A DNA stretch of 64,000 bases from Pelomyxa schiedti. Lineage: Eukaryota > Evosea > Pelobiontida > Pelomyxidae. A model generated the notes under the pieces. That model was given only the letters and a program-made list of their open reading frames with translations, did no database searches and was not told the origin of the DNA. The stretch spans positions 9,485-73,484 of the forward strand of contig JAHLWZ010000076.1 in assembly GCA_020536535.1 (NCBI GenBank), given 5' to 3'. Positions 13,474 to 23,052 of the stretch are shown piece after piece (the stretch's first letter is position 1; every line of letters starts with the position of its first letter). The translations under genes and the position numbers were made by a program.

Positions 13474-13828
13474 CTTGTAATTACATAAACCCGCCACCCA
13501 CACTCAGCACTAACCAAAAAGCATAAGGCAATCCAAATACACCAGTGCCAATAATACAATTTATGATGACCGCGAAACCAGCAATGGTGCCATACGACGC
13601 CTTGCCGGCAACTTTATCGCGAGGAGATGGCTCTGATAGCAGAATCTCGTCTCCTGATGTGTCGGTATACACCTGCAGCTGCGCGTGGTCGTCGTTGTTG
13701 TTGCTGGCGACTACCGACGTAGTGTACGAATTATGGCTGTCTTTGCTGCCGTAGGGGTCGTCGTCGTTGTACACCGCCTCGAATGTGAGAGGCTCGTAGT
13801 GCGAAGACGAGGATATCTTGTTCCCCAT
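11884..13828 (-). CDS. TMEM104-like amino-acid/auxin permease-family membrane protein
   Basis: Multi-pass membrane transporter of the amino acid/auxin permease superfamily. The N-terminal exon starts at 13828 (MGNKISSSSHYEPLTF) with about 70 soluble, Ser/Asp-rich residues, then the first membrane segment with the family signature INCIIGTGVFGLPYAFWLV. Further exons give IPFGIILTVIMFVLTF, VLELMARAQGY (as in the TMEM104 region after the third helix), YCYGCLWASVSVFASSL, YRFVGFALMLVTIFVALGVA, and a last exon from about 12500 with at least four helices ending VVNGFVKS at the TGA 11884-11886. A short intron lies after HYNMP (about 12540-12580) and another near 13200. The order of segments is closest to TMEM104 as I know it, but other subfamilies cannot be excluded; substrate unknown. 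The first intron (about 13300-13490) holds a 52-nt A run. Confidence 0.7.
13419..13470. repeat. 52-nt poly(A) tract (poly(T) on the gene strand)
   Basis: An uninterrupted run of 52 A inside the first intron of the TMEM104-like gene. Other homopolymers in the window reach about 17 (60377). The true length may differ in the genome because such runs are hard to sequence and assemble. Confidence 0.85.
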
Positions 13829-14116
13829 TGTGGGACAATGTTCGTAGTGAGTGTGCTATCGAGATAAGTGCTACAAGCTAGTGGTTGGTGGTGACACCCA
13901 AACCCAAACGCAACGCGTTTTGATTTGGAAAAGTCTTTGGCGATCGGCAAACGAAATTTGATCATTTGATCTGGAAGCCAGAACCTGTTGTTGGCAATTG
14001 CAGATGTTTCCTTCTATTTCTGGAAGTAATGGTTCCGTGGAACATGTGTGTATGGACATTGTTACGAGCAAATGGGAGGAAAAAAAAGGCTCCAAAAACT
14101 CTTTAAAACTTGTCTA

Positions 14117-16976
14117 TTAGTTGGCTGGTAAGCCCTTGTATAGTTCCTATGGAAAGGAGTTGGAAGAGATTTCAAACAACAAAGGGAACTGTAACCTGAA
14201 TAAGGTTGGCATAACGAGCAGCTAGGGCTGGCCTTTTCAGTTTCATTGTAGAACTCATCACACCAGCCTCAGGGGTCCATTCATCAGCAACCAATGCAAA
14301 AGCTCCAGGCCTCTCAAATCGTGCCAGCTGAGATGTACTTAAGTAGATCATAGGGTGGGGTAGGGAGATGAACCTTGGACTGTTCGGCTGCGTTTTGGAA
14401 CGACTGTTCCACAGCCTTGATTATTCTTGGATTTTTCGTTGCCTGGGCGTACTCTTCATCAGTCTGAGGTAGTGTAAACTAGGACTAAAGGGTATTTGTA
14501 ATGCATTTTGCCTTAAATTTCTCGCCAAGGAAGCTCTCTGCTCGACTTTTTGAAAGAATGCATATAGCCACAGGCAACACACGAGAGGTATCTGCAAAAA
14601 GCCACACAAAGTCAACCCAAGAGCTTCTCATGTACACAGTCTCTATTTTTTCGAGCCTGTAAAAGTCAGAAAAGGGAAAAAATGGGGTATCGAATTCTTA
14701 CGGCAGGTATTCCCCATGCGCGAGTTTTACAACGTTCTTTTTCCTGTCAATCAACTCAAAAGCGCCATCAGGGTATAACTGTTGAAGACTTGAGTCTTCA
14801 AGGACTCACAAACGAAAAAAAAAAGATTACTTGTGCAATGTCACCAGTGTGGAAGTAGCCATCAGGAGTAAATGCCTCGGCACTGAGTAAAAAGAAAATA
14901 AGTGCACACCTCAGTAACTGGGACAATGTACGTGTCTTCTGGCAGGTTATAGTAACCCACTGCAACTTGGTTTCCACGCACACAGACTTCCCCAGCAGGG
15001 TAGGGCTTAGATTTACTTGTATAGTTCAACTCCGGTACATCTTCTAACTTAATCTCTGAAATTCTGTCACTTGAGGAATTTTGATAAAAATGAGGTACCA
15101 CAAGAACAGCAAGGGTTCCCAACTCTTCCAAGTCTGCAGTCGTGAGCATGGTGCACAGAGAGAATGCCAACTGTTTCTGTGAGGCCTGCCCGGAATATAA
15201 GGACAAGACTTAAAGGGGGGCGTTTTTTACCGTAACCAATCACAACATCGCAACAGAAAGCTGCTAGCATCCACCTGTGAGTTTTCTTGGAGAGAAGAGC
15301 ACCGCCACTAACAAACATCCTCAATCTTCCGCCCATAGCCTGCGCGAATTTGTTGCACACAAGTCTGTCAATAATTGCACAAACAACTCTCGCGGTTAAC
15401 GTGTATCTGATGCGTCCTGAAAACGTATTGATATTTGTAGAGAATTGGCAATCATTGCTCACCAACCATTCGCTGCTTAAGTTGCAATGCAGTGAGAACA
15501 AATAATTTCTTAAGGAGAGATTGGCTGTGAATCTTTGCTTCAACCCCTTTGCGGATCTTTTCAAAGATTAAAGGAACGCCAGCAAAAATCGTGGGTCGAA
15601 GTTCTGAAAGGTCAGCCTTGCAGTCATATACTGCTGCATCAGTGAGAGTTCTGTTTCTCTGGAGAAAGTCAATTCCAGAAGACTAGAATCTACACGTACC
15701 CCGAATCCTATTGGAACATGACCTGCCATCATAACAGACTGCGCAAACAGCTCGAAGATGTGTGCTATTGGCAAATACGACAAATAAGTTTCTTCAGGAT
15801 GAATACCCGCCTTTATGGCATGTTGGCCTGATACAACTGCTCCAACAATGGTTGTATGAAGAAGGACAACACCTTTAGGGATTCCAGTGGTTCCACTGGT
15901 GAACCTGGCAGAACACTAAGCCAAATCATAGTCAAGAACATAGCACACACATTACAACAGCTGTATCAGTTGGGGCAGGTGGGTCATGGGCCACAGGGTT
16001 CTTTGCTCCTATCTCCACAAGCTCATCAAAATTAAGGAGTCTGACACCATGAGTCATAAACTTTTCCGTCATTGAAGGGCTAGTTCTCCCAACGGCGATG
16101 ACAGACTTGAGCAGGGGCAATCTTTCAAGCAGCTCTAGTACCTGATTGCCAGTGAGAAGGATGTAAATAAAGGTGCGGTTACATTATTCAACAAATCGTC
16201 ACTAGTCAATAGTACAGAGATTTTAGTCTGTGTGAAAGCATTGACTATTCCCTCGGCACCCATATTAGCATAGACAGTAGTAGGTATCATTGAATGTGAA
16301 AAAGAAGCATTGATAGTCAAAAGCGCTGGAAGACAGGTCTCAATGTACATTCCAACCATATCCCCTCTCCCCAAGCCAAGTGACCGTAACCCTGACCCAA
16401 GGTCAGTTACTCTTGCACCAACTTCGGCATACGAAAGCCAGTGATAAGGTGAGAGCTTGTACTTTGTAATGGGTTTTTGGGAACCAGGAACCTAAATAAA
16501 TATCAATATCAACCCGTAGGCCACGATAGTTTTGTTACTCCCACCAGTTTATACACCAAACTTGTTTTAATTTTCCATATTACCTAGAAACATAAAACAG
16601 TCACACTACAAACCTGCACGTCCTTAGTCTCCAAAATATCGCGATATCCGTAGCACCTGGCTTCGCCGCCGCTTTTCACAGCGCACCAAAACGTGTCATA
16701 GCAAGTCTGCTCGCCGTGCGGAAGCACCGGCTTGCACCGGAACGACGCGTCGTCGTGCCCAGGGCCGGTCACTTGGTTCCTGAGATCGCGCATCTCGCCA
16801 GGGCAGAACGGCGATCCCGTGGTTCGCCTCGCTACGTTGTTTGGCGGCGTGAACGCGGGTACGCTTTTTGGCCTGTGTCTTCGCCTGCGGGCCACAGTAC
16901 AGTCCGCTATCACGAACGCGAGGATCGTCGCACACGTGAGTACCAGTAACGTCCATATTACGAACATGTGGTGCAT
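14117..16976 (-). CDS. Long-chain fatty acid-CoA ligase (ACSL family)
   Basis: Activates long-chain fatty acids to acyl-CoA with ATP, usually at ER, mitochondrial outer or peroxisomal membranes. ATG at 16976 opens [20 protein letters not shown], a membrane anchor, chosen because upstream sequence lacks family similarity. Motifs in order along the minus strand: [20 protein letters not shown] (about 16300), [19 protein letters not shown], the AMP-binding P-loop [17 protein letters not shown] (about 15900-15850), [20 protein letters not shown] (about 15780-15720), [27 protein letters not shown] (about 15005-14950), and [14 protein letters not shown] (about 14860). The C-terminal exons give [20 protein letters not shown] and [18 protein letters not shown] end it by splicing a 49-nt intron to ELYKGLPAN and TAA at 14117, which resembles family C-termini; without that intron it would stop at 14172. 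All key catalytic motifs look intact. Confidence 0.88.
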
Positions 16977-17227
16977 CTTGTAGATCTTGACGTCTGACCG
17001 CTCGTGACACACAACTTCGCCTTTTTCAGTTTTTTCACAGCGTTTGCGAGAATTTTTGGAACTGAAATTTCGTTGACAACGAGAAAAAAAAAAAGGTGCC
17101 ACGAAGAATTCGAATAGAACGTGGATGTAAGGAGCACTTTTTTTTTTATCAACAGTGGTACTGACCACTGCTCTGATTGTAATTGGGGACAAAACTTCGG
17201 ATACAAATGTGTAAGCACAAAGAGTAT

Positions 17228-19097
17228 CTACAACGCGTCTTCGGTTATGTTTTCTCCACAGTGTATCTTCTTGTCCAGGAAGCCTTTTTTCACCAACGAG
17301 TCCTCCAAGTAACTACGGGATTGTTAGAAGTGAACCATAAAAAAAAAAGAGATAAGGTGGACACACTTCTCCCATCGGTAAATGAGTGTACCTGCAAAAT
17401 TGCTTAGCTTGGGTAAAATACTGACAATCTTACCATTCTTGGGGGGTAAAGTGATGTTGTTTGCACCTGCCGTGGAGCGTAAAAAGTGAATAATCATTGC
17501 ACCCTTTGAGTACGGGACTTTCCCTCTTACGGACCTGTAACGTTTGGCAACGCAAGAGTTAACTGGTTTTCTTTAGTATTTAGTGGAAGATACCCTGCAC
17601 CATAGCTCACAACCAAAGTGGAGGTGGGCATTGTATGAAGCTTGGGTGGAGGTTTTCCTGTTTCATTGATATAACTCATGAAAACATTTGTCAGAAGCCC
17701 TGGCCCAGCACAGCCCTTACAATTGTCTTTCTGGTAAGTTTCAAATCTTTGAAGAAAAAACAAAGGAGAGAAGAGTGAACATGGAACTTAAATTGAGTTG
17801 GGATATACTACAGCTCAAGACATCGCCGAATGTAAGGGTGCTGGGGACGAAAGTTGAAAAGAGCGCCATTGTGCGGTATGAAGAACGTTGTTGCATTAGC
17901 TGTAGAAGATAAGTTAGACAGAAAAAGAAATGAAACACACGGTTTGTTAAGTCGGGATAACAGTCTTGGAAACGTTGAGGAATGCAACTCGGCATTTTGT
18001 ATCTTTTTGGACAACCAACAGCCTCAGTGCGTGAGATGATGTTACTAACAGAGGGGAATTGACGAGTAATCACAAAGTCAAAATCGAGGTAAGTCCCTCC
18101 ATAAATATATAGCCATGCCAGGCGCAAGTAATCACTAATGTGATGAAGAACCCATTGTGAGGTTGTATTCGAAGGCACAGTTTTGGGGTCAAAGAATTTT
18201 TTAAATTCGTCAAGGTGCACTCTGAGCCAGTGCGAGCCTGGAATTCCAGAATAAGCAAGCTCATCCAAATTGTAACGTTCAATGATGATAGTTCCCTGCT
18301 AGTGTCAGTCTAATGTAGTATTAAAGGTGACTACTTGTGTGAACTCACTAAAGAAGTCCAGTGGTAGCGTATTAGAATGAATCAAGATAGACCTAAAAAC
18401 ATTGGGAGAGAGGGAAAAAAAGCTCAGTATACCCTCCCTCATCCCCAAAAGAAACTACATAATACCTATCAGGCATAGTGTTGAATACCGACAGCATAGG
18501 GAGTAACATAATGCACTTTGGAGGCACTTTTCCCTTTGATGTCTCCCAAAAGAAGTGCAAAACAGAGGGTACGCCGTCGCATGCGCTGTGTCCAGCGGCC
18601 CCACCTTGCGTGTATTTGACACGGTTGATAGAATCACCCGCAGAGCAGGGGGGATTGTCTCGCCGGAAAGGCCCGAAGACGTCCGGGTGCGAGACGTAGG
18701 GCCCGACGTAGTACCAGTCGAACACGTCGTCGTCCTCAGCGGTGTGGGTGTAACACTCGTGCTTCGGCGGGACATCGGAAGAGGACGACGACGGCGATGC
18801 GGCGGCTTCCTCCTCTTCGATCCACGCGGAGTGAAGCCGGGCCTGCTCGTATGCGTAGCTTTTTTGTCGCTCCTCCGGGATTATGGGGTGCGCCGAAGAC
18901 GAGACGCGCCTGTGGGTGTCCCCATTTTGTTGGTGTCGTTGGCCCTGGGTCTGAAGTTGGTCGACCTGCTGTTGCTGCGGCCAACGAGGTTGATCGTCGA
19001 CTACGAGGTCGTCTTGGATCCACACCAGCCACATCAACGAGATGCACCACAGAGAGCACACCCCCACGACCCACGCCACCAGCACACGTGAACGCAT
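17228..19097 (-). CDS. A4GALT-like glycosyltransferase, type II membrane protein
   Basis: Golgi-type glycosyltransferase resembling alpha-1,4-galactosyl/GlcNAc transferases (DXD sugar-binding domain plus alpha-1,4-glycosyltransferase C-terminal domain). ATG at 19097 gives a short cytosolic tail and signal anchor VLVAWVVGVCSLWCISLMWL, then a Gln/Ser/acidic stem. Catalytic part: VPSVLHFFWETSKGKVPPKC (about 18565-18510), HISDYLRLAWLYIYGGTYLD followed by FDF, so the DXD-type motif reads DFDF (about 18140-18085), NGALFNFRPQHPYIRRCLEL (about 17870-17810), and CAGPGLLTNVFMSY (about 17700), matching GPQLLTRVF-type motifs. After two short introns a last exon ends HCGENITEDAL at the stop 17228-17230; this 3' end is my splice inference, and an unspliced reading would stop at 17527. 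Donor, acceptor and linkage cannot be told from sequence. It lies 251 bp upstream of the acyl-CoA ligase gene on the same strand. Confidence 0.78.
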
Positions 19098-19558
19098 TCG
19101 GGTTTAAAAGAAAAAGAGACGAACCAGATCTCAGGGCAGGCGGTTAGGAGGGTCGAGTGATGGGTGTCAGAACCCGCATTGGCCGCAAGCGAAAGGAAAA
19201 AGAAAGATTGGGAAGAAAGCACAATGGGGTTCTTGGGGTGTCTCTGGGAGGGTTCTTGAGAGATGCATTCCGGATGGGGAAGGGGTGTTCGATCAATGGC
19301 ACAGTTTGTTGAAGTCTATTTTGGTCAAAGTTGTATTGCTTTGAAGGCGGCGAAGGTGTTGAAACGCCTTTTGGGAAATTTGGTTTGTCCCGCCCAGAGA
19401 GCTTCATTGAAAATACAGTGTTTGGCAGCTTAGTTGCTTTTGAAAAAAGGAAAAAAGCAGTAAAAAAGCGGAAAACGGTTTGATTTACAAAATAAAATAA
19501 AAAAACAACAACACAACAGCCTCAGCAGTACCCGACAGCCCGGATCTACGACACAACA
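19098..19558. promoter_or_regulatory. Shared upstream region of A4GALT-like and Ras genes
   Basis: A 461-bp head-to-head gap that must contain both promoters. It becomes A/T-rich with A-runs just before the Ras start. No reliable TATA or other box was identified. Confidence 0.5.
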
Positions 19559-20282
19559 ATGAGCAAGTACGAAGACGCACTTCCCTCGGACACGTATAAG
19601 ATGGTCCTCATTGGTGACGGTGGTGTCGGAAAGAGCGCTATTACGCTGTCGCTCACACAGCACATCTTCATCACCGAGTACGATCCTACGATCGAAAACG
19701 CTTACCGCAAGCCCATGTCCGTCGACGACAGAATTTGTGTGTTGGACATTCTGGACACTGCTGGGCAGGAGGAATTCTCTGCCATGGTATGACCGTTGTT
19801 CTGGAGAAACCTTTTTTTTATTGACTTCATTTTCTTAGAGAGAAGCCTATTTCCGCCAGGGGCAAGGGTTTATGATTGTTTGGAGTGTCGGAGACCGCGG
19901 AAGCTTCGATTCCGCAGGCGATTTCTACAGAAAAATCCTCCGAGTGAAAGACGCGGAATCCTTCCCTGTCGTCTTCTGTGGCAACAAGGCCGATTTACCT
20001 CCTTCTGAAAGGCTAGTGTCCGAAGCAGAAGGAAAAGCACTTGGAAAGTCTTGTGGGGGTGCCCCTTATCTTGAGGTAAACTTTTCCTGTCTATATGTAG
20101 TAGAGTCTGACCCTTCTATCTAGACCTCCGCTAAAGTTCGGTTAAATATCGAAGCTAGCTTTGAGACCCTCATAAGACTTGTCCGTAACTACAATAAAGT
20201 TCGCGGGCTTGTTGAGGATGACTCTGTTCGCATCAAGAAAAGAACAAAGCGAACCACCAAAGGAGGCTGCACTCTTCTGTAA
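19559..20282 (+). CDS. Ras-family small GTPase
   Basis: Membrane-bound GTP/GDP switch of the Ras family. Three phase-0 exons, 19559-19786, 19839-20075 and 20124-20282, separated by introns of 52 and 48 nt, give 207 residues. G1 is GDGGVGKSA (residues about 20-28), the effector loop is [11 protein letters not shown], close to the Ras YDPTIEDSYRK, G3 is [12 protein letters not shown] with the catalytic Gln, G4 is GNKADL (NKxD kept, although Ras proper has NKCD), and G5 is TSAK. The tail is basic ([11 protein letters not shown]) and ends in CTLL, a CaaX box whose final Leu predicts geranylgeranylation. The N-terminus has about 10 extra residues compared with human Ras. It should be a functional GTPase. 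Exact orthology within the family (Ras, Rap, Rheb and others) is not settled; the effector loop favours Ras. Confidence 0.93.
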
Positions 20283-20371
20283 ACTCTCTGTGTAGTTTGT
20301 GTACATATGAGTTGTAACATACCTGAAATTTAAAGAAAAAAACTCCATTTTGCGCAATGTACTTCTTTGTT

Positions 20372-21998
20372 TCAGCAAAAGAGATTTTTTAGTAGCACAA
20401 CAATTAAGGCCCCAATTACAATGATCAGAGAGAAAAGGATGCCAATAGCGTTCATAGGAATGAGAGGGATTCTTACGTGCTGGAACTTCCCTGTGCACAT
20501 GGGCTTGTGTGCATCAAAACTTGTGGGATCAGCATGCATCGGATTCAACGGGTTGTGTATGTGCTGAAGTTTGCTCACTGAGCAAGCCGGTTGGTTGGAG
20601 ATCAGATGCACAAAGGGTTTCATTGGAGTGGTGGAATCATTGAATAGAAGCTCGGCTCCAGAGAATCCGTCTCCCTGTGGTGTGTTGAGGTTTCAAGGTT
20701 TAAATCTCTAAGTAATAACCTTTCCGGGAAGTGTCCTGTAGTACTCGTCACTGCGGCTGAAATTAGTTTCTTCCCACAGGCCAGAGTGGAATGACCTGGA
20801 CCAATGCAGTAAAGCACCTGCTCTTGCAGTAATTCATTCGTCAAGATTTCGCGGGCAGGAGAAAGCGGGAAAAGGAACCTGGTGCAGAGGAACCCTCGAC
20901 ATGCCTGTAAAGTACACCTCCTGGTGTTATTAAGACTTGGGCCGGGGTTTTCCTCTCTTCGTTTTCGGTCAATTGTAAATTGACTTGAGAAACGGTCTTA
21001 TCGTGCCTCATAACTTCCACAGCCTACATATATTTATAGTTGCATCTTTTTTCATTGGATAAAAGATTACATATGAGAGAACAGGATAGGTGAAAATTTC
21101 GTCCCACAGTCTATCATCGTCAACTACAAGAACATACTCAGACCAGCGGCATAATGTGTAATATGCCATATTTTGTGCATACCCTGTAAATCGAGTGTGA
21201 GAGGGAATTGAGTAGTGCAATGAGGGTGCCTTGCCTTGCCCCTGGAACTCCTGAAAACGAAGAAACAATTAGCCAGGAGGAGCTGGATTGAACTTGGAAA
21301 TACCACGAAAGAGCTGACTTTCTCAAACTGCAGTTTTGATGTCAACTTGGCAGCCCGTGAGTAGTCTCCACTATTGTCAGTCCATACAACCTGGTATCTA
21401 GGTTGCTTACAGTGATACTTTGATGAAGGGCAGCTGACCTCAGACCAAATTCATCCAACTCCATGTGTCTTATGATGGCAACCAGTACTCTCTCCAGCAT
21501 TTCATGCCTTCCACAAGTTATTGATGCTATGCATAAAGTCCCATTCAACTTCAAAAAAAAAAAAGTTAGCCTATAATACCAAATACATGAATACTAGTGG
21601 CATTTATTCAATACATGTTCCCAACCACCAACCTCAGGATAGACTCTTCTCTTCACAGCCAACGAGGAATTCGAAGTTTCCTTTGCAAGCAGCTCCCACC
21701 TGGCCTCTCTATTCAATTCGTGGTACAAGTAATTATGCTGTCGCGCGCCCGCGCACTCGTCGTAACTGCTGTTGCTGTAATTGCTGTTGCGGGCGCCCGC
21801 ACCAATTGCCAGATTGGTTTCGTTGCCGACGACTGCGCTTTGCGCGGAGCTCGTAGAAGAGGACGAGGCAACGTCGTATCGGCCGGGCTCCGGCAGCAAC
21901 AGACGAGGCCGCACGACGGCGTGCAACAGCACAATTAAGACCACAGCCAACGTGACGACGATGCTGACGGCCACCACGCCTCCACGCCAGCAGCGCAT
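20372..21998 (-). CDS. Putative GT-A type glycosyltransferase with N- and C-terminal membrane segments
   Basis: Not assigned to a named family. ATG at 21998 begins MRCWRGGVVAVSIVVTLAVV, a signal anchor typical of Golgi type II proteins, followed by a Ser/Asn-rich stem with several N-glycosylation-type sites. The next exons read LNGTLCIASITCGRHEMLER (about 21540) and YQVVWTDNSGDYSRAAKL (about 21395), then TRFTGYAQNMAYYTLCRW and SEYVLVVDDDRLWDEIFTYP (about 21145-21085). The arrangement of a WTDN motif, an AQN segment and a DDD motif after a beta strand resembles GT-A glycosyltransferases, where DDD would bind metal and nucleotide-sugar; this is inference. A further exon has CIGPGHSTLACGKKLISAA. 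The last exon ends with hydrophobic IGILFSLIIVIGALIVVLL and LKNLFC before the stop at 20372, so the protein may cross the membrane twice. It is head to head with the AIG1-like gene. Confidence 0.6.
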
Positions 21999-22109
21999 CG
22001 CAGACGAAACGGACGGAACAGATGAACACCGGAACTCGAGCGAAAACGTGGAATCATTGAAGTTCGGTTCCCTTGATCAATCTTCAGTTGTTCTGCTCAT
22101 CGAACGCCG
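21999..22109. promoter_or_regulatory. 111-bp bidirectional promoter interval
   Basis: Only 111 bp separate the start codons of the divergent glycosyltransferase-like gene (-) and AIG1-like gene (+). Both promoters and 5' UTRs must fit here or extend into the genes. No specific box was recognised. Confidence 0.55.
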
Positions 22110-22955
22110 ATGGCGAACCCGAGGACAGTGATTTGTGGTGTTTGTTGTGTGGCGGCTTTGGTGTGGTGGAGGGCCGTCCTTTCTCATCCTAGAATGTTTA
22201 TTTTCTTGTGAGTTCGTGCTCCTTTGCTTTTTTTTTCCTCTCTTAACGGGCCTTTTTTTTCCTTCTCCTCTTGGCCAACAAAACTAGGACCAACTGGGCC
22301 AATGCCCTTGCAGCTTGTTATTTTCTCAGCAGTGTTGCAGCAGACTTGGCTCTTGGGCGTGACTACAGGGAAAAAAGGGGGTGGTTGTTTGGCTTCCAAG
22401 GTGCGTTCCTTCGCTTCGTCACCTCTTTGAACCTTACTGTGCTCCTGATGTTTTGGGTGTGGCTCAAACTCAAATTGAAATTAAGATAGAGGAGGATACA
22501 CTACCCTTTTCCTTCGCATAACTTACAAATAACAACACCCAGGGGCTATTCTTTATCAATCCTCTGAATGTCATGTCTCCAAGGTCAACGTATCCTCTGA
22601 CTCTCAATGTACTTCAACATGTAATTTGCCCGGTTATGCTACTTGTTGAGTGTCTGTACCACCGCATTCCCAGAGCTTTACTTTCCATCATCACTGATTT
22701 TGTAATTGCAGTACGATTTCCTTTTCTGTCACTTCCTTTATGGCTAATACCGATCATTTTGTCCAGGTTGCTGCAGCAGGGCTTTACCTTGGATACATTG
22801 CCTGGCTGCACTATTCTCACGGTTTCAAATGGCCTTACAGAGTCATTGAAGATGTTGGATTACCCACTATGTTTTTTATTGGCTGTTCCACGATCGCACT
22901 TATCAGTCTGTGCCTTAGGCTTCTGCCACAATCCAAAAAACCCAAAAAGAACTAG
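22110..22955 (+). CDS. AIG1/ADTRP family membrane hydrolase
   Basis: Members of this family (human AIG1, ADTRP) are multi-pass membrane enzymes that hydrolyse fatty acid esters of hydroxy fatty acids using a conserved Thr and His. Four exons, 22110-22207, 22288-22456, 22543-22710 and 22767-22955, give 207 residues, slightly short for the family. After a first hydrophobic helix (CGVCCVAALVWWRAVLS) the splice join creates FLTNWANALAACYFLSSVAA, where the Thr fits the AIG1 catalytic Thr. The third exon has GLFFINPLNVMSPRSTYPLT and LNVLQHVICPVMLLVECLYH; the His fits the AIG1 catalytic His. The last exon, AAGLYLGYIAWLHYSHGFKW and PYRVIEDVGLPTMFFIG, matches the conserved C-terminal helices. It ends in the basic tail SKKPKKN. 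Both catalytic residues are present, so activity is expected; the natural substrate is unknown. Confidence 0.8.
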
Positions 22956-23052
22956 ACAACACTTCTCTTGTCATTATCAACCTGTACAACAAAAAAGAGA
23001 AAAACAAAGAGGTTTTGAGCTCTATTACGATCGAATGTGGTGACACAGAGAA

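Noticed and set aside
17527-17530. In-frame stop as the end of the A4GALT-like gene
   Set aside because: A short intron here leads to further in-frame exons reading like the family C-terminus and ending at 17228, so I preferred the spliced end, with moderate confidence.
18555-19147. Plus-strand frames of 116-178 codons opposite the A4GALT-like N-terminus
   Set aside because: They are Arg/Val-rich shadows of the GC-rich stem region on the other strand.
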